Assembly: GCA_021234155.1 (NCBI GenBank)
Contig: JAJEKV010000023.1
Coordinates: 11,482,680-11,546,679 of the forward strand
Reading direction: 5' to 3'
Origin: Isoetes taiwanensis
Taxonomy: Eukaryota; Streptophyta; Lycopodiopsida; Isoetales; Isoetaceae
DNA length: 64,000 nucleotides
In this document: piece by piece, positions 1-11,615 of the stretch
Layout: each line of letters opens with the position of its first letter
Numbering within the stretch: the stretch's first letter is position 1
Notes under the pieces: generated by a model
The model's input: only the letters and a program-made list of their open reading frames with translations
Told to the model about the DNA's origin: nothing
The model's database searches: none
Program-made: the position numbers and the translations under genes

Positions 1-1257
1 ATCGGTATACTTCGTTCAGTTACGTATTACTAAACAACTCATTGCGGGCAAAAGAACACATGAATAACCATTTACGATCCACGGCTGCGCTCGGCTCCTG
101 GAATATGTCCATGGCTTGATCTTCTTTGAAATGCTTTGCCCATGGCAATTTGATGTGCAAGCCGGCTGGGCGACAATCGCGAACTAGAGTCTTGGCCCAG
201 TCGGGAATGGCTCAGAAACCTAAATCTCTGCGAAAGAAAGAAGGTTTAGGGTTTAGGGAAAACCCTTATATAGAGACTCTTAGGGTTAGGTTAACATTAT
301 TGGCCAAATGGGGTTTTGCCACTTGGCAATGGGGTTATAGTTATATGTTTAACATACTGTAACAAGCAAAGAGTTGCCCCTAGAGTGCAACCCGCTACGG
401 CTCTCAAGTACATGTCATAATGACGTATGCGTGTAACATCTTGATATAATATCGTATTCAAATGCGTACATTATCTTTGGAATGTCACCTGCCCTAATTC
501 TTTAGCAAATGTGAATTATAATCTTCCACTTCCTACACTTAAAAATCTGACATTTTTGTGGCTTTATTTGTGTGTCACAAACCCATCAAACAAAACCAAA
601 CAATCAGGCACTTATGATAAACATATTATAGAATATTCCATACAATGTTCTGACTAAACTAAATCAGATAGGACCTTCTATATATTTACTCCCCCTCAAG
701 CAAAAGGTTGCCCCCACGGACAGCCCAGAAGAGAATAAACAATAATGTGAAAAACCTCCAAAGCTCCTTGCATAGTAGAAAAGGTATTACGGGTTAGATT
801 ATATTATGCTAAAATTTACCATTTAAGCCTTTATGTAGATTGTGTGCCTTTCACACGACTTTAGTTACCGTTATGTTAAAATATAAATGCAAGAAAATTT
901 CGTTTGAGAACGGAAGGCATAAGATAAAAGCCTGAAATACAATGAAAATGGAAGCTTCAGCAGAGAGATGTCAACGTACTTACAAATGCTTCAAAGCATT
1001 CATAATAATATCGGATAGTTGTTTCCTTCCCCAATCAACTTATTTTCCCATTATGTGGCGGGATTTTTGTAATCTCTACATTGAGCTGTAGAATTTACTC
1101 CTCTGTTATGGCCATTGAAGGAATTAAATGAAACATGGGTTAATAGACATCATCATACAGTTAATGGAGCATCATCTATATGTGGGTGTACGATAGTAGG
1201 GACAAATCATCCTATCTTTTCTTTGTGCAATGACATTCACATAAGCATTAACAATTT
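1..1257. other. AT-rich spacer, no gene seen
   Basis: I see no coding region here. A short telomere-type motif, two units of TTTAGGG, lies at 245-258 and is followed by a single TTAGGG at about 282. This is far too short for an interstitial telomere. The rest is AT-rich with no repeat I could delimit. Confidence 0.5.
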
Positions 1258-1313
1258 ACTACTAGGATTAAAAAACCCCTGTCCTTCGGGTTTTAGAGGA
1301 AAAACCTTAGTAG
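1258..1313 (-). repeat. LINE 3'-region sequence signature (isolated copy)
   Basis: This 56-base segment closely matches 18940-18995 inside the LINE described below. On the minus strand both read a short hairpin of the form AGGTTTT..CC...AAACC followed by a T-rich run and ATCCTAGTAGTAAT. Sharing it with a sequence that lies about 60-80 bases before the tail of a recognisable LINE suggests this is a remnant of the same or a related non-LTR element. No reverse transcriptase could be read around this copy, and no tail follows it. Confidence 0.45.
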
Positions 1314-3331
1314 AAAAATATACACGCCATATAGTAATATTTATGGTGAGGCGGGGGTACATTGCATCTTCAATATATTTTCTAGATGGGCTAAGACATC
1401 GCATAAGTAGGACCCCAAACAGGCTGGAAATGTTGCTCTCGTGATGATAAAATTTGAAACGAGAACTTGAAAGTATATGCCTTATCTTCACTTCATTGAT
1501 TGACAGCATACACACAATTGATTTTCCACAGAGTGTAGCATCGCGAGCATGCCAAGCACAAATAGTGACTGTCACGATAGATGCTGTACTCTTTAACATA
1601 GTCCTATAGGTGCCACTAAGTAAGTTTGGGCCTACATGTAAAGTGAAGGATTGACACACTCCTTATAATGACTTGTTTTAACTTTTGCCGCGTATCGCAT
1701 TCCATAGCTGGCGAAACAAGTATCAAGATAGGCAGGGTGTCCACCGCTCACATTTCACGTAAATACTAGGATACAATCTTGATCACGGATACATTTTGCA
1801 TAAGCCAATTAAAAGCTTCTCTTTCAGCTTAAGCTTCCAGCAGAACTCTAGTACCTTTTGTAGAACCTACATTGGTGATAATTCCACCATGTATTGCTGA
1901 CTTTTTAGATGCAGGAATGCCATTTGCATGGCTGCGGACAAAGAAAAACCCAGTTTTCACGAATACTGGCACCGTTGATTTGACTCCAGGGTAGAAGATA
2001 AAATATTTGCACGATTCGAAATTCTCCCCATTTTCGCTACGTTATACTAATGGGGCAGTAATGTGAAAGATATAGTCTATAGTTGGTCACAAAAGGCGAA
2101 ATCTGCTTGATTCAGGGGCTCTCATTCCCATAAATTAGAACTAATTTGTCAATTTTTCTTCAATATATCCCAATAAAAGTTGCTTAAAGAGAGACAAACG
2201 CAGTAGTGTGATAATTAGGGTGGAATTTTACAGATAGGAACCACCGCGCACTATCAATCGAGAAGCCATGCAGGGTGTGATTAAGCAATTAAGCACTACA
2301 GTGATTTAATGGTCCCTCCACTCCATTGCAATATTTTAAGCCTGATGCCACCAAATCCGTTGCTTTATTATTAATAACTTTTGCAATGCCGCAATAACAT
2401 CTTCCATATACTCAATTGTAAGAAGGTCAGGCACAAAGGGACATTTTGAGTGTACCCCATTCGATCATATAAACTCGATCAAATATTTGGGTTACTTGTA
2501 CGATATATCCTGCGTCAGTAATGGTTTATAGAGTATTTTATGTCAAAATGCTTTAGGATGAAACATCAAATTCAAATGGCTAGTCTCGAGGGTACAGAAG
2601 TCGAGTCAAGATGCTTTTGGCATTATCTAGCATATATTAGGGTTTTCAAAATTGAATTCGTTTTAAAGTATATATTTAGATATAGAGACAGCATTATCGA
2701 GGTATCACGGATGCGATGCGAAGGTAATTTCATAAATCACATTTGCACCTTTTTCAAATGAATCAAGAAAATGGCGAATTCCAATATAATCAAGTATAGA
2801 TTGAGTCATCTTAATTCTACCTAGGTGGCAATTCCAACTACCCATATCTTTAACAAGTTATTTGAAATGAGCATTTTACATTGATTTTAGGTCAGAAATG
2901 GTAATGCATTGGAGGTCTTAAGGGATCTAAATTAGGTCTCTCATTTAATGGGGCCTCATACCGTCTTTCCAAATCCTTGCTTTGTCTTTTAGCTAAGATC
3001 TCAAGCTTGCAAGATTGGTGGTAAACATTTTAATGATAAAATGAAGGTTCAAATTTGGGTGTTTCAATTAGAATTCTTGAGAATTAGATCCAGAAATTTT
3101 TGAAGCATTACCTGATCCCAAGATCTTCTAGCGTTGGCCGAATCCCTTGAAGTCTAGACTATGACCTTAATTCTTTAATCGGCACGGTCGTCATAGAATT
3201 CGGAACCACGCCATGAAATTAGTTCCAATTTTTCCTTTTTTGTACAATGAAACATGGGCCCAGTGGCGCTACTATCAACTCCCTAGATTGACTAGAGGGC
3301 CAAGGAGGATTAAGCTCATGTTGAAGCAGTC
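1314..3331. other. spacer, no gene seen
   Basis: About 2 kb of AT-rich sequence. Open stretches here are short and lack any recognisable motif. I see no repeats, RNA gene or promoter that I can support. Confidence 0.4.
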
Positions 3332-3358
3332 GGAGGATTCGCTCAAAGCGAATCCTCC
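3332..3358. repeat. perfect 12-bp hairpin
   Basis: GGAGGATTCGCT, a 3-base loop, then the exact reverse complement. A related single arm reading GCTCAAATCGAATCCTGC occurs at about 4471-4489, so the motif belongs to a small dispersed repeat and is not unique. Function unknown. Confidence 0.7.
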
Positions 3359-4559
3359 TCCTCATAGTCCATGTCCGCTCTAGGAGGGATTGAATCCTCT
3401 CTATGGATAAACCAAAATGGGTGTGAAGTGATTTTGGCATGCAAACAAATATTGGGAGTTAAGCTTGGGGAATCCCCAATAATATCCGTCTAATACAAGT
3501 TTAGCGATGGATGTACTTTTTGCATGGAGAGGGATTTTTGCGGGGCACGTGCTCCCTTGGTGGCTAGCTAGAGCGATGAGGATTTTGCGGATTGAACAAA
3601 GGATACGCTTGCTTTGTAGTAGGCGCTTGCATTTCTGGGATTGCGACCATGGTATGTGGCTCCACGTGTCACAAAACCATCGAGAATCTGCTTTGGGGTT
3701 CTATTCCAAACTTTACAAAGTATTCCCGCTTCCCTAGGCTTAGCCACGACAATACCGGCCGTTCAGTCTACCTTGGGAGTTGGATTTTCACTCCCATTGC
3801 CCCCCTTGATCCTCAAAATATTTCCCCCCTTGCACATTCAATCCTTGTTCCTGCTCGATTTTTCACAGCTTTCTTCATCTGTTTCAATCTCTCGGCATAA
3901 ACTTCTCCAGCACTACTTTCACGCCCACAAATTTTTATGATAATCTAAATCATAGGACTTGTCCCAAATCCGGCATCAAAGCCCAGACTTTTCTTGATGT
4001 TAAACCTCTGGACCACCATATAAAGCGTGACTCTCCATTTGGAGGAAACAAGCTCGAGGTCTTCATAGGCTGCGGAGGGCCCGATATGAGAGAACACAGC
4101 TGCGAAGCAAATGAAGACCCATTTGGCCGAGAATGGATCAGGGAAAAGAAATTTTCCATGGAAGTAGCCTTATTTGATCCAAAAGAAAGTAGAATAAAGA
4201 AGGCTGCTTAGGGTTCCCGGCGATGGCAAAGCACAACGGGAATAAAGAATAAGCGACAAAACCTTGCTCTTGCAAAAATAGGGCATGGGTCATACCTGGT
4301 TAGGCAAGGGAATCCCCATGTGCTCCCAAGCATCTGAAGCCTCTCAAACATGCCAAATCTTCCTTCGATTTTGGTTTAACTAGGGTAGAGGATTGCTTAG
4401 CGAGATCCTCTCAGCGGGCGTGGGCATGCGATCATGAGGAGGACCGGCGAAGCGAATCCTCACGGATGGTCGCTCAAATCGAATCCTGCTTGAAGTCACA
4501 TTGAGTAGGTGGGTCAAATCTGGTAATTTGGGACAGGATAAGTTGGGACTCAAAAATAA
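3359..4559. other. spacer with overlapping short open stretches, no gene assigned
   Basis: Several overlapping open stretches lie at 3507-3940 on the plus strand, but they are in competing frames, have no conserved motif and no flanking splice signals that agree. I treat the segment as non-coding. The part around 4437-4490 repeats the GAATCCTC motif of the hairpin at 3332. Confidence 0.35.
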
Positions 4560-4749
4560 GGGAAAAAAGGGCAAGGCGAGGGGAGGGAGGGGGCAAAGGA
4601 GAGGGAAGGAGGGAGCAAAGGGGAGGAAAGGAGGGGCAGGGAGGTGGGGAGGGGCAAAGGGGAGGAACAAAGGAGGAGGGGGGAGGGAGGGAGGGAGCAA
4701 GGGAGGGCCGGGCAAAGGAGGGCAAAGACAGGAGGAGGGCAAAGGGGCA
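4560..4749 (+). repeat. polypurine G-run tract (G-quadruplex potential)
   Basis: For about 190 bases the plus strand is almost purely A and G, with more than fifteen runs of three or more G separated by short A-containing spacers, often in the pattern GGAGGGAGGG or GGGGCAAAGG. Runs of this spacing satisfy the usual sequence rule for G-quadruplexes. The long open frames on both strands (Pro/Leu/Ser-rich on minus, Gly/Lys-rich on plus) are consequences of this composition and not genes. The tract stops abruptly and is followed by DNA made almost only of A and T. Confidence 0.8.
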
Positions 4750-4764
4750 AGCCCTCCCCCTCCC

Positions 4765-4885
4765 AAAAATAAAATAAAAATAAAAAAGTATTAATAGTAT
4801 TAATATATAATCAATAATTAATTAAGCTAATTAGATTAATTAAGCTAATTAATTAATCAAATATAAATTAAATTAAATCAATACT
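4765..4885. repeat. very AT-rich tract with TTAATTAA-type repeats
   Basis: Directly after the purine tract come about 120 bases that are nearly all A and T, with iterations of AAATAAAAT and of AATTAATTAAGCTAATTA. The junction is a sharp composition change. No gene. Confidence 0.65.
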
Positions 4886-6736
4886 CCATTTAAAACCTTT
4901 CTCAACCCACTAATTAGAAATCAATTTAATTCCGGCACAAAAATGCACCAAAATGAGGAATTTCAAACACTACTACTAGGATTGAGAAAAGCTAAACACC
5001 TATAAACTAAAGGTGATTTTAGCGAAACTTAAAATCAATGCCTCCTTCCACCAACACAACAAAGGGGAGAATAAGCGAGATACTTGAGGGGATCCAACCG
5101 TGAAAATGGAGGAAGCGAGGTGCCCTGACATGAGGAGGCTTCATCGAGAGGTTGCGATCAAATTTTTTCGCAAGTTTGCAAAAAGACCTTTGTGTATTTT
5201 CGATCAACATTTCTTGCTTCGCGTTGAAGGTCAACATTTCTTTAGTTAGTCGTATGCGGATTTGCATTGCGGTTAAACTTCTTTAAGGCGGTGTATTGAA
5301 AAAGGATTTAAGCTTCTGGGATGCGCTTGGATTGGAACAAAGGGCCATGTTGCTATGGGTGATGGACGCCTTGAAAGCAGACTTGCCAGGCCGTCCGATA
5401 ATGCAAGTGCATTTCGGCAAGATAGCGGAAGCGAATGGTGGGCCGGGCGAGAAGGAACTATGGAAGGCGTGGGGATGGCGCACAATCTCAAGTGCATGAA
5501 ATGATTCAAATCCGATTCAAAATCTGCCCGATCGGCCCCGGATTCATATGTTTTTGCTTCGTCCCGTTTCACGGCACCTTTTGCCGGTAGATCGGTTCTC
5601 ACGGCTACATTTTCAAAGCGAGTGTGAAGTTTAAAAGAGCTCACGAAAGTTTAAAGGCGGCTTACCGTGAAGGAATGGAAGGGCCCCAAAAAGCTCGCAT
5701 GGCGGACCTGCTCAGGCAAAATCTGCCATATCGGATAACTTTCTCCTCTTTATGCTTTCATCCGGCCTGGATCGTTTTTAGCTTTGTAGAAATGGTTCTT
5801 TCAAAGCTTTGTGGTTATAGTTCTTTTTTGATACTATGCCGGATGAAGAAATGGAAATCCCGGCCGGATGGGAAGCTTGAAAGCGATGAAAGGCTGGAAG
5901 AGGCAGATGAAACTTGGAAGGAAGCGATGGGAGCGATGGGAAGCCAGAAAGCTCCATGCCATAGCGTTCTTGGGAGTTAAGCCATAGCCCACGATCTTGG
6001 GGAGTTAATCGCCATAGCCACAATTTCATAAGTGTACCAAATCTCTTCAATTCAAGGTATGTACCAAATCTCCCCCTTTTTTCAATTTCAAATTTCAAAC
6101 TTAAACATGGGTGGGAGGAAAAAAAGTGGAATAATAGGGTGTACATAAGAAAAATCTACCGGACATGGCGTGGCCAATGGGTTATTTTTCTAAGGCCAAT
6201 GGGTATGAAGGATTAAAATATTATTAAATAAATTGGCGTCTATTTATACTCCCAATTTCACACATTGTGCACATTATGTTGCCATTATACGGGCACATTT
6301 TTCAGGCACATTTTCAATGTTTAAGTCAAAACATTGTTATACTAAAGGGGGAGGTTTGACTATTTTTTATCTACGTGTACATTAGGAAATGCATAGCTAT
6401 GGTGTGCATTTAGGAAATACATAAGATATTGTATTTATTAGGAAATATATAGGATAAGATATTGTGTTTATTAAAAACATTGATATACTAAAAAAAGGGG
6501 AATGGGGGATTCTATTTTGGGTCACATTATACATAGAAAAAAAATGCATAGGTATAGTGTGCATTGTGCAAAATACATAGGATATGGTGCAACTAATAAT
6601 GATTTGCACTATGATAGTGGAGGTAGAAACTATTTTGTAGGCAAAAATTAGGTTAAGCCATTTTGTTGTATGTTTGATCACATGTGTGAATAAAGCGATA
6701 TAGTAATATGATGTTTGAAGGGCTTAGAAGCGCATT
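4886..6736. other. spacer with unrecognised open stretches
   Basis: Open frames at 5296-5499 and 5624-5980 on the plus strand have balanced composition (for example DALGLEQRAMLLWVMDALKA in the first), so they could be old coding pieces, but I recognise no domain and see no consistent splice sites. From 6150 to 6730 the sequence is AT-rich with no feature. Confidence 0.35.
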
Positions 6737-7240
6737 TTGCATTTTGAGCTGCCTTTCTCGACTCACCCAGTCGAGAAAGGGGAACTGAAGACTCTTTCTG
6801 ACTTCGCCCGAGTCGAAGGGGCCCTCGAACCATCCCCGGCCCTTGAAATTGCCTTTTTTAGTCCCGGCCTTTCACGGGCTTCGCGAGTCGAAAGGCCCTC
6901 AAACTGCGTTTTTAAGCTTTGGTACGCCTTTCGACTCGCCCGGTGAAGACCTTCGGCACCCTAAACTGTTTTTTGGCTTTGAGCGCCTTTCGGCTGCTTG
7001 GTCGAGAAAGCCTAAAACTGCGTTTTGGCTTTTGTTGCCTTTCTGTTCGGCGGTCGAGAAAGACGCCGACCTAAAACACTGGTTTTTTGCTTTGGTACGC
7101 CTTTCTCGACTCATGAGGGAATTAGAAAAACTAACCCCGACCTGCGTTTTTGGCTTTTGAGCGCCTTTCGTCGAGAAAGCCTTCATTTTAATGTTTTCCC
7201 TCTGAGAGCTACCTTTCTGGGCTGGCGGTGAGAAGAGGCT
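6737..7240. repeat. decayed minisatellite built on the CTCGACTC/GAGTCGAG inverted repeat
   Basis: About seven to eight imperfect units of 50-70 bases. Each unit has a phrase close to AAACTGCGTTTTNGGCTTT, then GCCTTTCTCGACTC or a decayed form, then GTCGAGAAAGGC or a decayed form. Unit starts can be placed near 6730, 6904, 6962, 7016, 7072 and 7141. The inverted repeat is best kept at 6753-6781 (CTTTCTCGACTC, a short spacer, then GTCGAGAAAGG). The same inverted repeat, in a cleaner state, fills 23.58-27.6 kb, so the two loci share a repeat family although the flanking phrases differ. Overlapping open frames here encode only the repeat. Confidence 0.7.
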
Positions 7241-10200
7241 CTACGGCTGTATTTTCAAAATGGCCCTAAAATTGTGTTTTATTTTTATTTTTTGCACTGT
7301 AGCATCGCCGACTAACTTGATTTTGTCTTTTTCAGGTCCTTATCTCAACCCGGATAGTACATGCTTGGGAGCAATGAAAAAGACTAGTTCATTGAAGAAA
7401 GGTCTTGCAAAGAGGGGTGGTGACATCCTTTGGACATACAAACGCACGTGGCCCATGAAGGAACTCCTCATACAAATTTCTATAGATGCGTAAGGTTGCT
7501 CAAGGTGACTTGGAGAGAGAGAGCTCCACAGCGCCCTTTGCACTAGGTGGTTCATGTGTGAAGGCTGTGTAATCATTAATGCCCATTAGACCACTATGGT
7601 CTCTTCACCTTGTAATATATATTGTAATGAGCCCATTTATAAATATAGGTATCTCAAAACTAGTATTTTTTGGTGATTAAGTAAACAATTTGGCTTTTTT
7701 TTTGTTTGAATTTGTGATCAGAGTCTACCCACCCAGAAAATAGAGCCAAAATATCCAACTAAGAATCTTTTCAACTAGAACTTTGGTTTCAATCTGTAAT
7801 AGAAATTCCTATGTTTTGAGTTGCATTGTTCTTGTTCTCAAATTAAGCTATCCAAAAAATTTGGAAGAAAGCTTGGATGCACACTAATGGAAAAAAATTC
7901 AATTATGGCGGTTTGGAGATTTAGAGGTGCTTCTTTTATGTAAATTGTGAGGGTTAGAAAAAATGGGGAATGGAATGAGTCCCACTTTAATTAAATCCTT
8001 CTTGGCTCTCCTCTAGTCAATTTAGGAGACCATCAAAGGCTAACAAGCGGTTGGAGTCATTGATCTGAGAAACCCTTGCATCCCGAATCATGTTCCCAGG
8101 ACGAATTAAATTCCACCGGCTTGCTTGCCAAAAGTCCGGATAATTTTCCTTTTCACGATCGGCCGAGCAACTCGGTGACGAATTTCTTGGATAACTTCGA
8201 GACCAGAACTTTCAATAATTTTGGATCGCCATAGCTTCTCAGCGAGGATCTAGCGTCCAAAAAATACCGTTAAGTTTCTTTTTTTTGTCCAACAATTTCC
8301 CCAATCGAGAATGAGGCATAATATGCGTCGGCCAAATCGGTTTAATGGTGCAAATCTCGAGTTTAATGGCAAAATCGGCGAGTTTATTTTAGGATTTTGG
8401 CTCTTCCATGGTGTCCAGTAAATTTGCGGATGATGAAGATCCAGGACGGATTTTGAAATGCCATTTTATAAGAAGGCTTTTGTCAGAAATATGACATGGA
8501 ATAGCAACAAAAGGCTTATGAATGTGGCGCCAATCAAAGGGGAGCCCACGATGATACTTTATATGAAGGTGCGGTGAGACTGTGAGGTAAAACTACCAGA
8601 ATGGATTAGGGTTTGGGGCAAGAGCCAAACAAATCGGATGATCTAGAAACACCCAATCAATATGTGGAGTTATCGAGCCAAAAGGAAGACCAAGACTACT
8701 AATGCATGCGGGCTAGCGATCCCTATAAGGCGGCTCCCTGACCAAAAATCAAAAAAGGGTCACGATTACGATACACTTTCCGTTCGAGGAGACATCTCCG
8801 ATCCATCAATCACACGAAAAAGTTGGGGTTAGCAAAAGCGAATGCATTATTCATGGCCTTAAACATTTGCATCACTATCAGGATTAGCCAAATGCATATC
8901 CGACCCCTCGACTCCAAGCAATATAGAGATGAAAACTCATACTTGACCTTGTCGGAAGGAATAAACCCTTCAATATGTGGGAAAATCGGGGGATGGCGGC
9001 CAGTCGTCGTCGACTCCAATTACCGGACGGCCCACAGGTTTTTAGAGCTAATTTGGAAAAAGCTTAACAAGATATTCCGCGAGTGATATGGCGGCCCACC
9101 ACAATAGAAGGCGAGAGATTAGCCTCTTTTTACGTCTTTGTGTCACCGGTACGCAAATAAAGAACTCAAGACGGCGCTGGTGTCTGCGCCGACGCGGGCC
9201 GTTGGTTTGCGATAGGCGAGTCTTGACTGCTGCCTTGATTCACTGGACTTCTTGAGAATTAGGGGAAATAGGTGATTCACATCTTTCTTACTATGCGCGA
9301 AAGGTGAATTATCTGGACATGACACAGATGACTTGTCATCAGAACAAGTTACCATGGTGACATATATTTAAATATAGGAGCACTTTTGGAGCAGTCTAGA
9401 AGGGCTACATCATCCCAGCTTCCCTTATATATCTACTTAATGGCAATTTTGAAACAGAGGCATAAAATTTGAATCTAAGGCAGGAATATGGTCGAGGTTT
9501 CCAATCTTGAAGTAGCTGTACCTTCTAGTCGATGCCTCTAAAACATGACTCAAGTTGATGCCAGTGAATGGGCAGGTAAACTTGAGATCGTCCCTCTTGG
9601 TGAGACCATCGACAAGCTATTTAAAAATTAGAAAGCCCGGCAAAACAGGCTGTTCTGATGGTGGGAGCCCTATCTTGGGTGAAGCCAAGATAATAGGTAA
9701 ATAAGTTGAAACTGAAGCTTGCGGATCTAATTGCCATCATTTCTTGACAAATATAATCTTAAACCGTGGCTATACACAGAGCTGGTACGTTCGTGAGATC
9801 ACAATCCATTCTCTGAGCTCTTTATTGTTCAAGCACCTTCTTGACACTAACACGAACAGCTATTTGAACTTCTTTGTAATGAGAGTTGAAACCTTATCCT
9901 CCCCGCTAGAGATGAAATTTCCAAATGCGAAATGCTGAGATCGGGCAGGAACGTTAAAGGGTTGGGGTTTAATTTAATCATAAAAGACTCTGCTTGAAAA
10001 CAAAATACGCAAAAGAACCTGCATAAAATCACGAAAAGAAATATACCAAGATGGAAACCGAAAAGTCGATATATGATGAAGAAGCAAGAATACAATTTAG
10101 AAGGCAAGCAGAACACAAGAGATGCCTGAGAAGCTCAAGAATAATGTTGAACCAGAATGGTTCAATAAAAGAGCACCTCTATATCTAGGCCATGATCAGA

Positions 10201-11570
10201 TCGTGCTACTCCCGCCAGACGAGATAAATTATTAGAATGCGCTACATGCATGGCGGTTTAAAGTAATTCTGTATGCTTTTCACTCTAGTGACCTTAGCAC
10301 ACAGGGTAGATCTTCATAATTTAACTCTAAAGAGCTTACCTTTTGAGGCACACGGAACCATATCAATTCTACTCCCTTCTGGAATGCCTTTTCAATCATG
10401 TAGTACACATAATGTTACCACAAGGGAATTGACGTATTCCGGAAATACCAAATGTTATGCACTAGCACACCTCTAGTGATAATAGCGCGCAAAGAATTGG
10501 ATCTATGAGCCCCAACCTCTACAAGAGCATACCTAGGGCACCTGAGACCATATAAAGACTACTCTTTGGAAGCCTTTATATGAGAGAGAGAAAGCATGAG
10601 GAATATGTTTTGCGATGTCAACAGCGCGCCGGTGGTGCATGACTTCATTAGCTAGAAGGTTCGCGAGTTCATGGAGTGCGAATATCTTAGGCATTATGGA
10701 TAATGCGGCATATCGGCGTCGGTGGCACTATCGCCGACAAAGGATTGTTGACAATACATGTGGCGTTCTCATTGCTATATGTGTCTAGACAAAATGGACA
10801 CAAAAAGTGACACTAGCGATGCCTTCTCTTGTAGAGCATATGGCTTGCTTTGGAGGCAGTTGCTTTAAAGGGAATGGATATATAGATGAGATTCTTTCAA
10901 GTGGATGTAGAATAAAAATTGTTAAAGGGCTTTGTTGTTTGTATAACGATCAAGAGAAGCAGAAGTACGGTTGGTATATTTACCTTGATTCATGACAGTG
11001 ATTGTGAAGTTGGATCCATTGTCTGGGATTATAGTCTTCTCTTATTGCATTTTTTTATAGCCGTCGCTGCGTTGATGACTAAAACATCGTCCTTCAAAAG
11101 AAAAACTTAAAGATAATCCATTAAGTCTTTTTGCAATTAAATTGAGAGAATCCCACCTCTCATTTTAAATTTAAGTGACTAGTTTCAAGGTTGATTACTA
11201 TGACATTTACATTGTCGGACATGGAAGCGATTATTTTTTTGCATGACATGGTAAGTAAATATATGTTATAAGACAAGATAAATGCATTATTTTATATTAG
11301 GGGAGGCACATACGGACACTATTAGTCCGTTGTGCATAGCAGAGATCTAATGAAGCGTAAAAGTTGCTAATAGCGATATATTTATAGTAGTGGGGTTAGA
11401 GAGGGATTTTTTTTGGGGGAGGGGAAGAGAAGGGCATTTCTTTAAGATAATCATTTGCGGGTTTATAAAGTATACATATCAACTCATATATAATTCAGTT
11501 TGGTTTTACGTTTGAGGCTATTTTGTTTGATGTTATTTTGTTTGAGGCATTATGGTGGTGACACGTATAT
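7241..11570. other. spacer, no gene assigned
   Basis: About 4.3 kb without a coding region I can support. Scattered short open stretches (7260-7493 plus, 8810-9019 minus, 9847-10116 minus) have no recognisable domain. A small hairpin with arms CTATCTTGG/CCAAGATAATAG lies at about 9671-9700. Parts of 8.2-9.1 kb might be very old LINE sequence on the minus strand, but I could not read a conserved motif. Confidence 0.35.

Positions 11571-11612
<42 letters not shown>
11571..11612 (+). repeat. homopolymer A tract, about 40 bases
   Basis: An almost uninterrupted run of A. It could be the tail of a retroposed sequence inserted on the plus strand, but no recognisable source lies immediately upstream, so its origin is open. 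Confidence 0.8.

Positions 11613-11615
<3 letters not shown>

Noticed and set aside
245-258. Telomere-type TTTAGGG repeats
   Set aside because: Only two adjacent units. Too short to call an interstitial telomere.
3507-3940. Three overlapping plus-strand open stretches
   Set aside because: They are open in competing frames, lack motifs and have no supporting splice signals.
4380-4794. Long open frames on both strands (Pro/Leu/Ser-rich and Gly/Lys-rich)
   Set aside because: They arise from the polypurine G-run composition. There is no start context, domain or splice site, and the frames are open on both strands at once.
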